Source: Bacteroidota bacterium
GTDB taxonomy: Bacteria; Bacteroidota; Bacteroidia; Chitinophagales; Chitinophagaceae
Direction: 5' to 3'
DNA: 64,000 bases
Assembly (NCBI GenBank): GCA_018971025.1
Contig: JAGWVE010000002.1
Coordinates: forward strand, 26,090-90,089
Below are positions 1-9,203 of the stretch, piece after piece. Within the stretch, counting starts at the first letter, position 1. Each line of letters begins with the position of its first letter. A program made the position numbers and the translations under genes. Below the pieces are notes generated by a model that worked only from the letters and a program-made list of their open reading frames with translations, did no database searches and was not told the origin of the DNA.

Positions 1-1109
1 ACAATAAAAAAAGTAGCCACAACGGCATCAAATCATTAATTCTTACACCAACGCGTGAGTTAGCGATTCAAATTGATGAAAGTTTTGGCGCTTATGGTAA
101 AAAAACAGGCCTTAGCCATAGCGTTATTTTTGGTGGAGTTTCACAAGTGCCACAAGTATCTATGCTAAGACGTGGTGTTGATATTTTAATTGCTACGCCC
201 GGCAGGTTATTGGATTTAATGCAACAAGGTTATATTAAATTAAACCAGCTAGAAATATTTGTACTAGACGAGGCAGATCGTATGCTAGACATGGGTTTCA
301 TCCATGACGTAAAAAAAGTAATCGCAAAACTTCCTGCTAAAAGACAAACCTTATTTTTCTCTGCTACCATGCCTCCAGAAATTGGACAATTGGCAAACAG
401 CATTTTAAACAATCCCGTTAAAGTAGAAATTACACCGGTATCTTCTACTGCAGAAAAAATTGAGCAATCAGTGTATTATGTAGACAAAGGCAACAAAAAA
501 TTATTACTCGCACACTTATTACAAGATGCAGGTATTAAAACAGCACTTGTATTTACAAGAACAAAGCATGGTGCCGACAAAGTAGTGAAAGACCTTTTAA
601 AACTTGGTGAAAAAGCAGCGGCTATTCATGGTAATAAATCTCAAAATGCTAGACAAAAAGCACTTACCGATTTTAAATCTGGCGCATTAAGAATACTCGT
701 AGCTACAGATATTGCAGCAAGGGGCATTGACGTAGATCAATTATCACACGTTTTCAATTACGAGCTCCCAAATATCGCTGAAACCTATGTGCACCGTATT
801 GGTAGAACGGGAAGAGCGGGCGCATCCGGCATTGCCATTTCTTTTTGCGATGGAGAGGAAAAAGCCTACTTAAAAGACATTCAAAAACTAATTGCCCAAA
901 GCATACCTGAAGTTAAAGAGCATCCTTGGGTGCTTACATTTGCCGAAGAAAAAGCTTCAAAGCAAAATTCAGGCTCTGTAAAAGGAGGCGGCGGAGGCTT
1001 TAGAGACCGACGAAACGCCAATAATAGCGGGGAAAGACGCTCTTTTAGAGGTGGAGACCCTAGGCGTTATTCGACGGCTCCAGCTGGCAGATCTAGAAGA
1101 GAAAGCTAG
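1..1109 (+). CDS. DEAD-box ATP-dependent RNA helicase, RhlE-like (5' end outside window)
   Basis: This is an RNA helicase that unwinds RNA duplexes with ATP, probably in ribosome assembly or RNA turnover. The reading frame is open from base 3, so the gene starts before the window; about 368 residues are visible. In order one sees motif Ia (PTRELA), GG, motif Ib (TPGR), the Walker B box DEAD inside [13 protein letters not shown], motif III (SAT), motif V ([10 protein letters not shown]) and motif VI ([10 protein letters not shown]). The Q-motif and Walker A lie upstream. The C-terminal tail is Gly/Arg/Ser-rich, as in RhlE-type helicases, and probably binds RNA. Internal GTG or ATG codons near 147 are not the true start because motif Ia lies upstream of them. 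Confidence 0.93.
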   Translation, partial: NKKSSHNGIKSLILTPTRELAIQIDESFGAYGKKTGLSHSVIFGGVSQVPQVSMLRRGVDILIATPGRLLDLMQQGYIKLNQLEIFVLDEADRMLDMGFIHDVKKVIAKLPAKRQTLFFSATMPPEIGQLANSILNNPVKVEITPVSSTAEKIEQSVYYVDKGNKKLLLAHLLQDAGIKTALVFTRTKHGADKVVKDLLKLGEKAAAIHGNKSQNARQKALTDFKSGALRILVATDIAARGIDVDQLSHVFNYELPNIAETYVHRIGRTGRAGASGIAISFCDGEEKAYLKDIQKLIAQSIPEVKEHPWVLTFAEEKASKQNSGSVKGGGGGFRDRRNANNSGERRSFRGGDPRRYSTAPAGRSRRES

Positions 1110-1157
1110 GCCAGAAAAAAAATAAGGTAAACACTACCTATAAATCAATAGAAACCC

Positions 1158-1165
1158 TACTTTTG
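1158..1165 (+). promoter_or_regulatory. -7 promoter element for tRNA-Leu
   Basis: TACTTTTG matches the Bacteroidota -7 consensus TAnnTTTG exactly and lies 37 bases before the tRNA. I see no clear -33 TTTG at the expected 19-base spacing. Confidence 0.5.
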
Positions 1166-1202
1166 CAGCCCAGCAAATTGTAAAATTAGCTGGGCTTCGG
1201 AT

Positions 1203-1287
1203 GCGGATGTGGCGAAATTGGCAGACGCACTAGACTTAGGATCTAGCGCCGCGAGGCGTGTGGGTTCGACCCCCTCCATCCGCACCA
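1203..1287 (+). tRNA. tRNA-Leu (anticodon UAG)
   Basis: An 85-base class II tRNA. The acceptor arms GCGGATG (1203-1209) and CATCCGC (1277-1283) pair fully, the discriminator is A, and CCA is encoded at 1285-1287. The anticodon stem CTAGA/TCTAG closes a seven-base loop CTTAGGA with anticodon TAG, which reads CUA leucine codons. A variable arm and the T-loop GTTCGAC follow. Confidence 0.96.
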
Positions 1288-1291
1288 ACAT

Positions 1292-1320
1292 ATTAAAGGC
1301 TCCCTTCGGGAGCCTTTAAT
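1292..1320. terminator. Terminator hairpin after tRNA-Leu
   Basis: A perfect 13-bp stem (1292-1304 with 1308-1320) closes a three-base loop, and the stem ends in an AT-rich part. It sits five bases after the tRNA CCA. It is symmetric, so it could also stop transcription coming from the minus-strand side. Confidence 0.8.
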
Positions 1321-1353
1321 CGTATATCAAAAACATATCATATAAAAATTCCG

Positions 1354-1644
1354 CTACTCAGTCACTTTTAACTGAATTTCCTTAGGAGCAGCGAGTTCTC
1401 TTTCTTGAATTACTTTTTCTGCCTTTTCAATACCTGCAATGGTAATATAACAGTGCGGTGTTTCTAGTTGTTGTAACTGCACGAGCCCTTCCGTTTCAAG
1501 TAAACGCAAATGTTTTAAAATCAAATCCCAATCAAAAGTTGAATGCAAAAACATTTCTCTTGGTGAGCATAAATATTGCTGCGGATTTGCTTGACCACGT
1601 ACAATGCGGTAAACAGTTTGCAGGGTATGGTACCTATTATCCAT
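1354..1644 (-). CDS. Small protein with winged-helix-like region, unknown function
   Basis: A 96-residue protein. The middle part (roughly residues 35-75) looks like a small winged helix: a helix with LILKHLRLLETEGLVQ, a short strand pair (LETPHCYITIAG), then a final helix (IEKAEKVIQ). That pattern is common in small DNA-binding proteins that resemble MarR or PadR. No effector domain is present. It is a single gene on the minus strand between the tRNA-Leu terminator and the GH95 gene. The ATG at 1644 is the first good start; an in-frame TGA lies ten codons upstream. I cannot name a family. The same DNA on the plus strand is open for 74 codons, but that frame has no family-like features. Confidence 0.6.
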   Translation of the reverse strand: MDNRYHTLQTVYRIVRGQANPQQYLCSPREMFLHSTFDWDLILKHLRLLETEGLVQLQQLETPHCYITIAGIEKAEKVIQERELAAPKEIQLKVTE

Positions 1645-1756
1645 GCTGGAAAGGTAAGTTTGAATGGCCTGTCATAAAATAGCGGGCGCGCCAACTTTTC
1701 AACATTCAATTCACCAATAGACTTATAACACTGTTAAATATGAAGCATTGATGCAG

Positions 1757-4027
1757 CTATTTTACCCTTAGTGTTACAATGGCTCCTTTTTTACATTCAA
1801 AACAAAGCATATTCCTTTGATCTGGTTTTTTTTGTGTCGCACTTTGGGCACTAACCACATACTTGTTATTTACATCAAATGGATTTTGCAAAAGTAAAGT
1901 GCCATCTTTTTCTGCCTTGATGGTTACTGTTTTTACTTGACCATTTTCTTTTTTTGCACTCACAATAAATGCGCCTTCTGTTCTAAGTTTATCAAACGAA
2001 ACGTTTTTCCAACTTGCAGGCACTGCTGGAAATATTTGCACATACCCCTGATAAGATTGTAACAACATTTCTTGAACACCAGACGCAAAAGCAAAATTTC
2101 CTTCGAGGGTAAAAGGGCGATAGGTAAAAGTAGAATATCCCTCTTTTGTTTGGTCTCCATTTAAATGAAAACTATTGCCTGCGCAAAATGCTTTTGCAAA
2201 AATATTAAGCGCTTTTTGCGCCCCTTCACCATCCGCAACACGGGCTTTTAAATTACCCAGCCAAGCATACGAATAGCCGCACCAATTTGCTGGTCCAATT
2301 TTATCCAATAAATCAATGGTAGCCTTCATTACAGGCCTGTCTACCTCGTTTTTCCACTGGTACAACCCTAATGGAAAAATAGCCATGGCATGTGAAAAAT
2401 GACGGTGTGAACTTTCATAGGCATGCCCCTTGGCAAACATCAATTCATTTTTTGTAGAAAGGGCAAAAGATTCAAATTGTGCTCGTATTTTTTGATAGTG
2501 TGATGCGTTTGTTTGATCCCCTGCAGCAACAGCCATTTCTCCAGCTTTTTCAAACACATATTTCATCAAAGACAAATCATAATTGGTAGAAGTTGTAAAC
2601 CATGCATCTCTGCTATTGTCATGAATTTCTGGACTAGAACTTAATGGAAGTACTCTATGTCCATTTGCATCGATACGCGTTATGTTTTCTAAATAAGTAG
2701 CAACATCTTTAAACCACGGATAGGCTTTTGTTTTTAAAAAGTTTTCGTCCATGCTATATTTCCACTGCCAGTAAAAATGTTGCGCGAGCCATGCACCAGC
2801 AGTAGGTGATAAAGCATATTGTATCCAACCACCCATTTCTGTTCCATCCAGTGTGGTCACGCCAGGCACGTTCAGCCCCTTCACTTTAAAATACAATTCG
2901 GTATAACGTTTGTAATTATTTTTATTGGCGTTTAAATAATCCGTAAACACACTCGACTCTTCTAAATGATTGGCAGTGTACCCTGGCCAATAACTCATTT
3001 GTGTATTTAGGTCATGATGAAAATCTCCTTTCCATGGTGGAAGCCTTCCATTGTCGGCAGTCCAAATGGCCTGTAAAGAAATTGGTGGCGCCCCTTTACG
3101 TGAAGTAGCACCAAATTTATATTGTTCTAAATACCACTGCTTATTAATGATCGTATCAGGCACTTCAATGCTAGATCTAGACCAGTAATTTTTCCACCAA
3201 TTAGCGTGCGCAGCAAATTGAACCGCATATGCATGAGGTCCTGCATCATTGTAGGTCTTGCTATCCTCTCCTTTTGCTATAATAGTCCAAACCCCTTCTA
3301 GCGCATGGGCTTTGGTATACCACCACTTTACTTTAACCGTGTAATAAAAACCACCCCATCCTTTTTGCTTGTAAACTATTTCATGTGGCATGCGTGCTAC
3401 AATCCCTTGTTCATAACCAAGCCTCGACAAATCATCTCCACCAACTACATCCCCACCAGCACTCGCTTTCCCGCCATATGCGGGTGCTATTAATTGTAGC
3501 GCAATACTATCTTTACTATTTGAAAAAGAAAACCATCCTAGCTGCTGGTTTGCATCTACAAAGGTTTTGAGTTCCGCCCCAGATGCCCAGGTAACAGTAC
3601 ACAAAGCATTTGATATATCTAAATTGGCACTTACTACTTTACCGAAACCTGAGGTATTAAACTCCAAAGCAGCACCAGGTATTTTACTAGGTGCCGGCTC
3701 CCTATCATAAGGGGCATCAAAATATTTTTGTACCGCAGCATAATTGTTTTTTTGATACTGCTCTTCTACCCAAGCAAAACTAAATTCGTTGCGGTGCAAA
3801 TCTTTCATGGGCCGCTCGTCCCAAAGCGTAGCGCAGTCCAATGAAAATCGTAAATGATCATTTTTTTGCCATACCATGGCACCTAGCATGCCATTACCAA
3901 GCGGTAGTGACTCATCCCATCTTGTAGGTAAACTAGAAAATATAAGATTGCTTTTTTGTAATTGTGCATTCAACGAACTTACGAGTAGAAGCATTGATAA
4001 TGTAAAGGAGAGAGGATAAAGGCGCAT
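1757..4027 (-). CDS. GH95-family glycoside hydrolase (probable exported alpha-L-fucosidase-like)
   Basis: A 756-residue exported enzyme with a signal peptide (residues 1-21, ending SLNAQ). The N-terminal domain has the family pattern LPLGNGMLGAMVW and the following LWDERP. The (alpha/alpha)6 barrel shows the QMSYWPG segment, SSSPE, and HRHFSHAMAIFPLG, all typical of GH95, whose members remove alpha-1,2-linked fucose or the related L-galactose. Where characterised GH95 enzymes carry NxN before QMNYW, this protein reads DLN, so one of the two Asn may be replaced; the SPE glutamate is kept. It is divergent from a GH29 fucosidase, which supports fucoside hydrolysis in the periplasm. Activity on a different sugar is possible. 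Confidence 0.82.
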   Translation of the reverse strand: MRLYPLSFTLSMLLLVSSLNAQLQKSNLIFSSLPTRWDESLPLGNGMLGAMVWQKNDHLRFSLDCATLWDERPMKDLHRNEFSFAWVEEQYQKNNYAAVQKYFDAPYDREPAPSKIPGAALEFNTSGFGKVVSANLDISNALCTVTWASGAELKTFVDANQQLGWFSFSNSKDSIALQLIAPAYGGKASAGGDVVGGDDLSRLGYEQGIVARMPHEIVYKQKGWGGFYYTVKVKWWYTKAHALEGVWTIIAKGEDSKTYNDAGPHAYAVQFAAHANWWKNYWSRSSIEVPDTIINKQWYLEQYKFGATSRKGAPPISLQAIWTADNGRLPPWKGDFHHDLNTQMSYWPGYTANHLEESSVFTDYLNANKNNYKRYTELYFKVKGLNVPGVTTLDGTEMGGWIQYALSPTAGAWLAQHFYWQWKYSMDENFLKTKAYPWFKDVATYLENITRIDANGHRVLPLSSSPEIHDNSRDAWFTTSTNYDLSLMKYVFEKAGEMAVAAGDQTNASHYQKIRAQFESFALSTKNELMFAKGHAYESSHRHFSHAMAIFPLGLYQWKNEVDRPVMKATIDLLDKIGPANWCGYSYAWLGNLKARVADGEGAQKALNIFAKAFCAGNSFHLNGDQTKEGYSTFTYRPFTLEGNFAFASGVQEMLLQSYQGYVQIFPAVPASWKNVSFDKLRTEGAFIVSAKKENGQVKTVTIKAEKDGTLLLQNPFDVNNKYVVSAQSATQKKPDQRNMLCFECKKGAIVTLRVK

Positions 4028-4059
4028 ATAACTAGATTGGGTTAAAATAATAGCAGGAA

Positions 4060-4081
4060 CAATTCAAATAGATTCGAATTG
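4060..4081. promoter_or_regulatory. Inverted repeat between divergent fucosidase genes, possible operator
   Basis: CAATTC (4060-4065) and GAATTG (4076-4081) form a 6-bp inverted repeat with a 10-base centre, and ATTCGAAT is nested at 4072-4079. It lies in the 145-base gap between the GH95 and GH29 start codons, where a shared operator would be expected. AT-rich DNA makes chance repeats common, so this is tentative. Confidence 0.3.
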
Positions 4082-4172
4082 AATATCAAACAATAAGATA
4101 AAAATATTTTTTTAAATAAAGTGTGGTGGCGATAAAAAATAGTCGATTTTTAATACCATAAACAAATCAACC

Positions 4173-5522
4173 ATGAAACGTTTTTCAAAAACTGTTGCCG
4201 CTTTTATTGCGGCACTTCTTTGTACCACATTTGCAATAACCACGAGTGCACAAAGCAAAATTAACCAAGATAGTATTGCAAAAAAAATGGGTTGGTTTGA
4301 AGATGCAAAACTTGGCATTTTTATTCATTACGGTATTTATGCAGTCAATGACGTTTCAGAAAGCTGGAGTTTTCACAATAAGCAAGTAACCTGGCCAGCA
4401 TATATGAGCCAACTTAGTGGATTTACGGCTAGCAAATACGACCCTACTGCTTGGGCTAATTTATTTAAAGAAGCAGGTGCACGTTATACGGTTATCACCA
4501 CCAAACACCACGACGGCGTGGCATTATGGGATACCAAAGAAAAACATTATGACGTCATTAGAAATACGCCTGCTAAAAGAGATTTGATAGAACCACTCGT
4601 ACTTGCTCTTCGTAAAAATGATATTAAAGTAGGTGCTTATTTTTCACTCATAGATTGGAGCCATCCTGATTATCCTGGATTTTTAAAAGACAGTAGCAGG
4701 TATAAAGTAGCGAACGATTCTGCACGCTGGAAAAGATTCCAAGGATTTTTTCAAAATCAATTAACAGAACTTTCTACAAAATTCAACCCCGATTTATGGT
4801 GGTTTGATGGTGATTGGGAACATAGTGCCGAGGAGTGGGAAAGCAGCAAAGTGAGAGCCAATTTACTTGCTAGAAACCCTGGGACCATTATCAATGGGCG
4901 CTTACAAGGCTATGGCGATTATGAAACACCAGAGCAAAATTTTCCGGTGGTAAGACCTGGTTTTAAGTGGTGGGAACTTTGTATGACCACCAATGACAAC
5001 TGGGGATATAGAAAATCTGATACGCACTGGAAAACGCCTTATGAAATCATTTCAATATTTGTGGACGCTGTTTCTAACGGTGGAAATTTATTATTAGACA
5101 TTGGTCCAAAACCAGATGGTACCATTCCAGACGAACAAGTAAATATTTTAAAAGAACTTGGCAAGTGGAACCGCAAACATGGTGAAGCAATTTTTGGCAC
5201 CATTGGCGGCATTCCCCAAGGTCACTTTTATGGCCCTACTACTTTATCTAAAGACTCTACAACTCTATACTTATTCTTACATGGTAAAACTAGTGGCCCT
5301 GTAATGGTAAAAGGACTCGACAATAAAATTAAATCGGTAGAAGTACTTGGCAACGGCACAAAACTTACCTCCAAAATTGTAGGTAAAATATCGTGGAGTC
5401 CGGTACCAGGTTTAGTATTTATAGATGTACCTGCCAATACCTTAGACACTTATATCACCGTTCTTAAAGTAACCTTAGATAAACCCGTAAAGCTTTACAG
5501 AGGCAAGGGTGGACTTGGCTAG
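4173..5522 (+). CDS. Alpha-L-fucosidase, GH29
   Basis: A 449-residue exported enzyme that hydrolyses terminal alpha-L-fucose by a retaining mechanism. The signal peptide covers residues 1-26 (ends TTSAQ). The GH29 (beta/alpha)8 barrel shows KLGIFIHYGIYAV, YTVITTKHHDGVALWDT and LWWFDGDWE; the Asp after WWF (about residue 212) is at the expected nucleophile position. LLLDIGPKPDGTIP is a further family signature. The length matches single-domain GH29 proteins with a short C-terminal beta domain. The gene is divergent from the GH95 gene, and its stop overlaps the stop of the convergent GLPGLI gene by four bases. Confidence 0.93.
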   Translation: MKRFSKTVAAFIAALLCTTFAITTSAQSKINQDSIAKKMGWFEDAKLGIFIHYGIYAVNDVSESWSFHNKQVTWPAYMSQLSGFTASKYDPTAWANLFKEAGARYTVITTKHHDGVALWDTKEKHYDVIRNTPAKRDLIEPLVLALRKNDIKVGAYFSLIDWSHPDYPGFLKDSSRYKVANDSARWKRFQGFFQNQLTELSTKFNPDLWWFDGDWEHSAEEWESSKVRANLLARNPGTIINGRLQGYGDYETPEQNFPVVRPGFKWWELCMTTNDNWGYRKSDTHWKTPYEIISIFVDAVSNGGNLLLDIGPKPDGTIPDEQVNILKELGKWNRKHGEAIFGTIGGIPQGHFYGPTTLSKDSTTLYLFLHGKTSGPVMVKGLDNKIKSVEVLGNGTKLTSKIVGKISWSPVPGLVFIDVPANTLDTYITVLKVTLDKPVKLYRGKGGLG

Positions 5523-6265
5523 AGCTTTAAAAACCACAAAATAGCTGCAGCTTCTTTACCCCAGTCTTTGGTAACTTTTACTAGATCTGTATCTAATTGC
5601 TTATAGGTTGTTTTTATTGGCTTACTTATTTTAGGCTCTACATACGCGGGGCCTTGTTGCACCGATAAACTAGTAGCAAATATGGTAGTGCCTAAACGCG
5701 GTACTGCAATGCCTAAAATCATACCAGGTAGTCCGTTAAAATTTTCGGGACCGGCTTGTACTGGAATCTGATCGGTGTAAAAAGCAACCACCACAACCGA
5801 GTCACAAATTTTAGTAACCGCTTTTTTACATTCAAAACCTGCTATATCTCTAACCTCACCGGTTATTTTCCAGTCGTATTTTGCAAGACTGTCATTGACT
5901 AAATAGACGGTCTCAAAAACACTTGTCGCACTTGTAACCGTACCAGACTCGTGCTTCTGATGCACATAATTTGTTTCGGTAGGTTTAAAAATCATATTGA
6001 TGTACTTGTTGTCAGCATTTTCTTTAGTCAAAAAATAAAAACTCTCCTTATTATTAAACTGAAGCGTATAGTTATCGGCTACCACTTTTGGAAACTGCTT
6101 TTTAAGTTCTTCCATCCAAACATTGTCTTCCGCCTCTGCATTTATAAGCGCAGCAAACTGGCTTATGCGGCGCTCGTAGGTAATAGAGCCGGTGCTAATA
6201 AAATTAACCTGTGCCGCACTTGTGCCAACAATAAAAGTTAAAATAACGATGTATAGTATTCTCAT
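5519..6265 (-). CDS. GLPGLI family protein
   Basis: A 248-residue secreted protein with a signal peptide (MRILYIVILTFIVGTSAAQ). It contains the family motif as NGLPGMILGI near residue 180, preceded by FYTDQIPV and GPE. The GLPGLI family is nearly confined to Bacteroidota and has no established biochemical role; members are often encoded beside large TonB-dependent-receptor-like barrels. That is the case here: the gene lies 26 bases downstream of the barrel gene on the same strand and is probably cotranscribed. A peptide- or metal-export partner role has been discussed for such pairs, but nothing in this sequence decides it. Confidence 0.85.
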   Translation of the reverse strand: MRILYIVILTFIVGTSAAQVNFISTGSITYERRISQFAALINAEAEDNVWMEELKKQFPKVVADNYTLQFNNKESFYFLTKENADNKYINMIFKPTETNYVHQKHESGTVTSATSVFETVYLVNDSLAKYDWKITGEVRDIAGFECKKAVTKICDSVVVVAFYTDQIPVQAGPENFNGLPGMILGIAVPRLGTTIFATSLSVQQGPAYVEPKISKPIKTTYKQLDTDLVKVTKDWGKEAAAILWFLKL

Positions 6266-6291
6266 GATAGTGTATTAAGTTTTAAACTGTA

Positions 6292-9075
6292 TTAGAAGCC
6301 CATAGACATAGGTTTCCCATTTTTTGAAAAGTTATAGATGATGCTAAATAATGCATATCGTCTAATGCCATTATTGGTGGTTTCAGAAATAAAATTACTC
6401 GAGATGTTTCTGTCCACAAATTGGTTCTGATTGAATACATCATATACCATAAGCTTTGCTTCCCACTTGTCATTTTTAGATATCACTTTGCGCAAAGACG
6501 GGTGCACTAAATAAATATTACGTTGACTAGGGAAGGCCGCAGACTTCTGATACACGGTAATATCTGTGCTTAGATCTATATAAAACTTCGCTTTTTTAAA
6601 CTTGAATTGAAAATTTGAATTGTTGTTGTAACTCCAGTAGTTGGTAGAAGCACCTGGCCTAATACTAGAAACGGTTTTATTGTTAGATGCTGTAAAACTA
6701 CTCCAAAAGTTTACTTTTTTATCACCCCAATATGAAAGCTGCATGCCTAAACGAGTAGAAGTGTTGTCGTTGGTATTTTTGATGCCATTGACAATATTAT
6801 TGTACCTGCCGCCATTAATGCCCGTATTCACTCCAAAATTAATACCCTTATAGAGTTCAAAATCATAATAAAAACCAGCGCCATAATTGTAATTGCCATC
6901 TACGTTTATGTATTGGTTAATAGATTTACCAAACGCATCAATAGTTGAAGCCGTAGCAATGGCATCATTGGTGTTAGAAAAACTTCCACTAAACTGTATA
7001 TACTTGCTTTTCATTACTTTAAAACTATTAAAGTTGAATGAAAATTTATTTGTGAACGATTGTCTTAAATTAGCATTACCCACAGATATATTAAGTGGAT
7101 CTGTATTGTCAATAATAGGTTGTATTTGAAGTAGTGTGGGATTTTGAGTTGTTCCCAAATAACTTAACACAAACTTTTTTTGCTGCTTGGGTGTAAAATT
7201 AAATGTAGCGGATGGAATAAAATTGGTAAAACGTACTGTCCTACTTGCATTTGTGGCATAGTCAAATAAACTATAAGAAGCAGCGCCTATTCCGGTTCCA
7301 ATATTAAAATTTACTTTTTTAACAGCATAACGGTAGCTAATGTTTCCGCTATTATTCACTGTATTAAATTTAAAATGGTTACTTAAGCTATCCACCTTAA
7401 TTTGTTGTTGTCCAGCTTTGGCGTCAAATGTATTTCGTTCCGAATTATTCCCCGCTATCCCTATTTTATAATTCAATATTAAAAAAGAATTTTTACCCAG
7501 TGGCTCTGTGTAAACGCCATTAATGCTAGTAGCAGAAGTAACCTGCGCCAACTCTTTATTTTGCGCAATGGTTTCACTTTTAACAACAACATTAGATGCA
7601 CCAAAATAATCGTTATGCGCATTTAATAAACCTGATTGCGCTTTATCGCCAAAATTAAAATCAGAATTTACAGAAATGGTTCGGCCTTTTTTTGCAAAAC
7701 GTAGGCGGTAGCTTAGTGAACCGCTTAAAGTTTTATCAGTAGTGTTATTACTTGTAGTGCGAGCTGTACCGTTAAGCTGCGCGCCTGTTTCAGGAATATA
7801 AGATCCGCCACTAAAGCTGTTGGTATTTTCTGAAACTACACTTGCTGCCTTTAAGGTTAATTTAAATAGTCCGGTACTATCTGTACCCCACTGATCGGTG
7901 GTATTAAGTTTGTATTTCTTTTTTTCGGAGCGTTGTGTGCTTTGTGTATTGTTTACAATAGAGTTGGTAGGTAAAATAGTTTTGCTATAGGAACCTGTAA
8001 TGCCATTCACAAGTAACCGGTTGTATTGTGCACTCGTATTTACTGAACCTTTTTCAAACTTATTACTAAAGGTAGCACCAGCTGATTGTTGGTTTGGAAA
8101 CCCAGTAGAGCCGCCTTCGTCGCCATCGCCACTTGTGGTCATAATCATTGACATTCCGCCATCCCCAAATTCAGTAATCATACCGCTACCGTCGCCATAA
8201 TTTTGCGCTTCGTCCCAATTTAAATTATCAAATTTGGTATTGTCGGTGGTCACATAACCGGCAATTTTTCTTTTCCCTTTAAATGCATTGGTCATTAATT
8301 TACCATTACCAAACTGGTTAAAGTTGCTTCCAGCTTCAGCTTTACCAAAGTATCCATTTTTTTTATCTTCCTTTAATTGAAGGTTTATGGTTTTAGATTT
8401 TTGTCCATCATCAATGCCGGTAAAAACAGCCTGATCCGATTTTTTATCAAATACCTGTACTTTATCAACCACATCTGCTCTTAAATTTTTTGTAACTACC
8501 GCTGGGTCGTCACTGAAAAACTCTTCGCCATCCACAAGTACCTTATTTACTTTTTCGCCCTGTGCCGTAATTTCTCCTTTTGCATTTACTTGTATACCCG
8601 GCATCTTTTTTAAGAGCTCTTGTACATCGGCATTGGGTGTTACATAAAAACTATCGGCTTTATATTCTGTGGTATCACCCTTTACTCGAATGGCAGACAC
8701 CGTATTTTTTACAATTACTTCTTTTAATAAATGCGCTTTGGTATCAAGAGCAATAGTAAGGGTTGAAGGCTCAGAACTAAGCATGAGCTTGTCCGTAAAA
8801 TCGGCGTATTGCGGATAACTTACCATGATAATGTAATTACCAGCCGGAATATTTGAAACGGCAAACGTTCCTTTACTCGAAGTTCTTACTGTTTTAACAA
8901 GTACAGAGTCTTTGGCTCTTAATATGTTTACCGAAGCCATTGCCAAAGGCTTTTTTTCGGTGGTATCGTTTACTGTTCCACTAAGCGTGGTAAGCTGTGC
9001 AAAAGAAGTCAATGAAAACAAAAACGCAAAAAAGGTAATAGAAAGGCGTTTTTTTTCTTTAAAAAATGAATACAT
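6292..9075 (-). CDS. Outer-membrane beta-barrel protein with carboxypeptidase-regulatory-like and plug domains (TonB-dependent-receptor-like)
   Basis: About 927 residues. After a signal peptide (ends SLTSFAQ) comes a CarboxypepD_reg-like beta-sandwich (LSGTVNDTTEKKPLAMASV ... GNYIIMVSYPQY). A plug-like domain follows (LLKKMPGIQV, VLVDGEEFF, VDKVQVFD), then a long C-terminal barrel rich in alternating aromatic and Asn/Ser residues. No SusD partner is adjacent, so it is not a classical SusC. It belongs to the barrel type often paired with GLPGLI proteins, and such a gene follows. I chose the ATG at 9075, directly before the Lys-rich signal peptide; ATG codons at 9102 and 9141 would add an atypical N-terminus. 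Confidence 0.85.
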   Translation of the reverse strand: MYSFFKEKKRLSITFFAFLFSLTSFAQLTTLSGTVNDTTEKKPLAMASVNILRAKDSVLVKTVRTSSKGTFAVSNIPAGNYIIMVSYPQYADFTDKLMLSSEPSTLTIALDTKAHLLKEVIVKNTVSAIRVKGDTTEYKADSFYVTPNADVQELLKKMPGIQVNAKGEITAQGEKVNKVLVDGEEFFSDDPAVVTKNLRADVVDKVQVFDKKSDQAVFTGIDDGQKSKTINLQLKEDKKNGYFGKAEAGSNFNQFGNGKLMTNAFKGKRKIAGYVTTDNTKFDNLNWDEAQNYGDGSGMITEFGDGGMSMIMTTSGDGDEGGSTGFPNQQSAGATFSNKFEKGSVNTSAQYNRLLVNGITGSYSKTILPTNSIVNNTQSTQRSEKKKYKLNTTDQWGTDSTGLFKLTLKAASVVSENTNSFSGGSYIPETGAQLNGTARTTSNNTTDKTLSGSLSYRLRFAKKGRTISVNSDFNFGDKAQSGLLNAHNDYFGASNVVVKSETIAQNKELAQVTSATSINGVYTEPLGKNSFLILNYKIGIAGNNSERNTFDAKAGQQQIKVDSLSNHFKFNTVNNSGNISYRYAVKKVNFNIGTGIGAASYSLFDYATNASRTVRFTNFIPSATFNFTPKQQKKFVLSYLGTTQNPTLLQIQPIIDNTDPLNISVGNANLRQSFTNKFSFNFNSFKVMKSKYIQFSGSFSNTNDAIATASTIDAFGKSINQYINVDGNYNYGAGFYYDFELYKGINFGVNTGINGGRYNNIVNGIKNTNDNTSTRLGMQLSYWGDKKVNFWSSFTASNNKTVSSIRPGASTNYWSYNNNSNFQFKFKKAKFYIDLSTDITVYQKSAAFPSQRNIYLVHPSLRKVISKNDKWEAKLMVYDVFNQNQFVDRNISSNFISETTNNGIRRYALFSIIYNFSKNGKPMSMGF

Positions 9076-9187
9076 GCAGTTTGTTTGGTTCTTAAGAGAC
9101 ATTATTTGTGAAATTCCACACGAAAGTATCATGTGCATCACAAAGTATACGCAAACAAGCTGTTAAAATAGACAAGCGGTAAATTAA

Positions 9188-9201
9188 TGCCATTAGTGGC
9201 A
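9188..9201 (-). terminator. Weak hairpin between GH88 and barrel genes
   Basis: TGCCA and TGGCA pair around a four-base loop just after the GH88 stop, and a short T-rich stretch follows on the minus strand. The 5-bp stem suggests at best partial termination, which would separate the sugar/lyase operon from the barrel-GLPGLI pair. Confidence 0.35.
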
Positions 9202-9203
9202 CC

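Noticed and set aside
1458..1682. Plus-strand open frame of 74 codons
   Set aside because: It is antisense to the winged-helix-like gene and has no recognisable domain or plausible start context.
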